Source: Sulfurimonas sp.
GTDB taxonomy: Bacteria > Campylobacterota > Campylobacteria > Campylobacterales > Sulfurimonadaceae
Assembly (NCBI GenBank): GCA_027083475.1
Contig: JALWON010000097.1
Span: 1-25,101 of the forward strand
Length of the DNA stretch: 25,101 nucleotides
Direction: 5' to 3'
Both the position numbers and the translations under genes were made by a program. Of this stretch, positions 24,820 to 25,101 are shown piece by piece. The stretch's first letter is position 1, and every line of letters begins with the position of its first letter. The notes below the pieces were generated by a model, which saw only the letters and a list, made by a program, of their open reading frames with translations, was not told where the DNA came from and made no database searches.

Positions 24820-25101
24820 TTAGTGTGGTATTTCTACACTTTTAATCATATTAATTAAAGTACCATTGAGTTCTAATACACCCTCAAGTTGTAAAAAAGG
24901 ATTATCACTTTCATCATCACTCCCACTTTTAATACTTGTTTCATCTGCATGCACAATATCTTCTATCTCATCTACTTTAATCGCAAAAACTTTTTCACCT
25001 TTTTCATAAATAATGAGTTTTTGTAAAGAGTTTGCAACTGTTTCAATCTCTGCAACAAAAGTATCAAGTGCTCCCATCGTTTTTACATAAATGTTATTAA
25101 T
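24820..25101 (-). CDS. CheW-like domain protein, probably cut by the window edge
   Basis: From the ATG at 25077 there are 85 residues, but the frame stays open upstream to the window edge and the ATG has no Shine-Dalgarno, so the gene likely extends beyond 25101. The visible part matches the second half of a CheW fold: a strand pair QKLIIYEKGEKVFAIKVDEIEDIVH, then an acidic loop and LEGVLELNGTLINMIKSVEI, the usual closing strands. CheW couples chemoreceptors to the CheA kinase; related domains in ParP bind array components. The segment before it, MGALDTFVAEIETVAN, is helical and not the usual end of the first CheW half. It is transcribed with the STAS and ParA genes downstream; only ten bases separate it from the STAS gene. 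Confidence 0.65.
   Translation of the reverse strand: MNNIYVKTMGALDTFVAEIETVANSLQKLIIYEKGEKVFAIKVDEIEDIVHADETSIKSGSDDESDNPFLQLEGVLELNGTLINMIKSVEIPH

Noticed and set aside
1..25101. CRISPR arrays, insertion sequences, tRNA genes, prophage
   Set aside because: I saw no regularly spaced repeats, transposase or integrase motifs, terminal inverted repeats or tRNA cloverleaf.

Overview
This AT-rich window looks chromosomal and most likely comes from a free-living Campylobacterota (former Epsilonproteobacteria), Sulfurimonas/Sulfurovum-like. The clues are a fused ~1040-residue CcsB-CcsA cytochrome c synthase, a FlgS-like sensor kinase, CmoB, a TIGR02453/DUF2461 protein, compact overlapping genes, and sigma70 -10 boxes without clear -35 elements. 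The lineage is inferred from gene content; no 16S or other marker gene is present. There are no rRNA or tRNA genes, insertion sequences or CRISPR arrays that I can see. Genes are packed so tightly that no stretch over 300 bases lacks one.

Layout. (1) 57-1052 (+): a lipoprotein HlyD-type membrane fusion protein with its own promoter. It converges on region 2, and the two are separated by a bidirectional terminator at 1057-1086. (2) 13662-1049 (-): a nine-gene, head-to-tail, mostly overlapping operon that I read as a variant Pel-type exopolysaccharide locus. In transcription order it encodes a TolC-like outer-membrane factor with a SPOR-like N-terminus, PelF (GT4), a PelG-like flippase, a DUF4159-like/OmpA lipoprotein, a large polytopic membrane protein, a membrane-anchored HD-GYP protein, a GT2 polyprenyl-phosphate glycosyltransferase, a GtrA flippase and a GH114-like hydrolase. 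(3) 13773-16018 (+): an M18 aminopeptidase coupled to a FlgS-like histidine kinase. (4) 16088-19937 (+): CcsBA, then DUF2461. (5) 21303-19934 (-): cmoB and a hotdog thioesterase. (6) 21367-22257 (+): a FieF-like CDF metal exporter, divergent from cmoB. (7) 25101-22259 (-): a chemosensory-looking operon of a CheW-like protein (cut by the window edge), a STAS-like protein, a ParA-type ATPase, a multidomain response regulator and a small cysteine protein.

How it may work together. In region 2, PelF would polymerise and PelG would export a polysaccharide. None of the encoded proteins resembles PelB (beta-barrel/TPR), PelC, PelD (GAF/degenerate GGDEF) or PelE. Instead there are a TolC-like protein plus a fusion protein for envelope crossing, an OmpA lipoprotein at the cell wall, and an HD-GYP protein with two altered active-site residues that could be the c-di-GMP-linked control. 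The GT2/GtrA/polytopic trio has the make-up of a Gtr-type periplasmic sugar-transfer module. Region 7 joins CheW, STAS, ParA and REC parts in one transcript, suggesting spatial positioning or control of a signalling array. These two operons are the main candidates for incompletely described systems.
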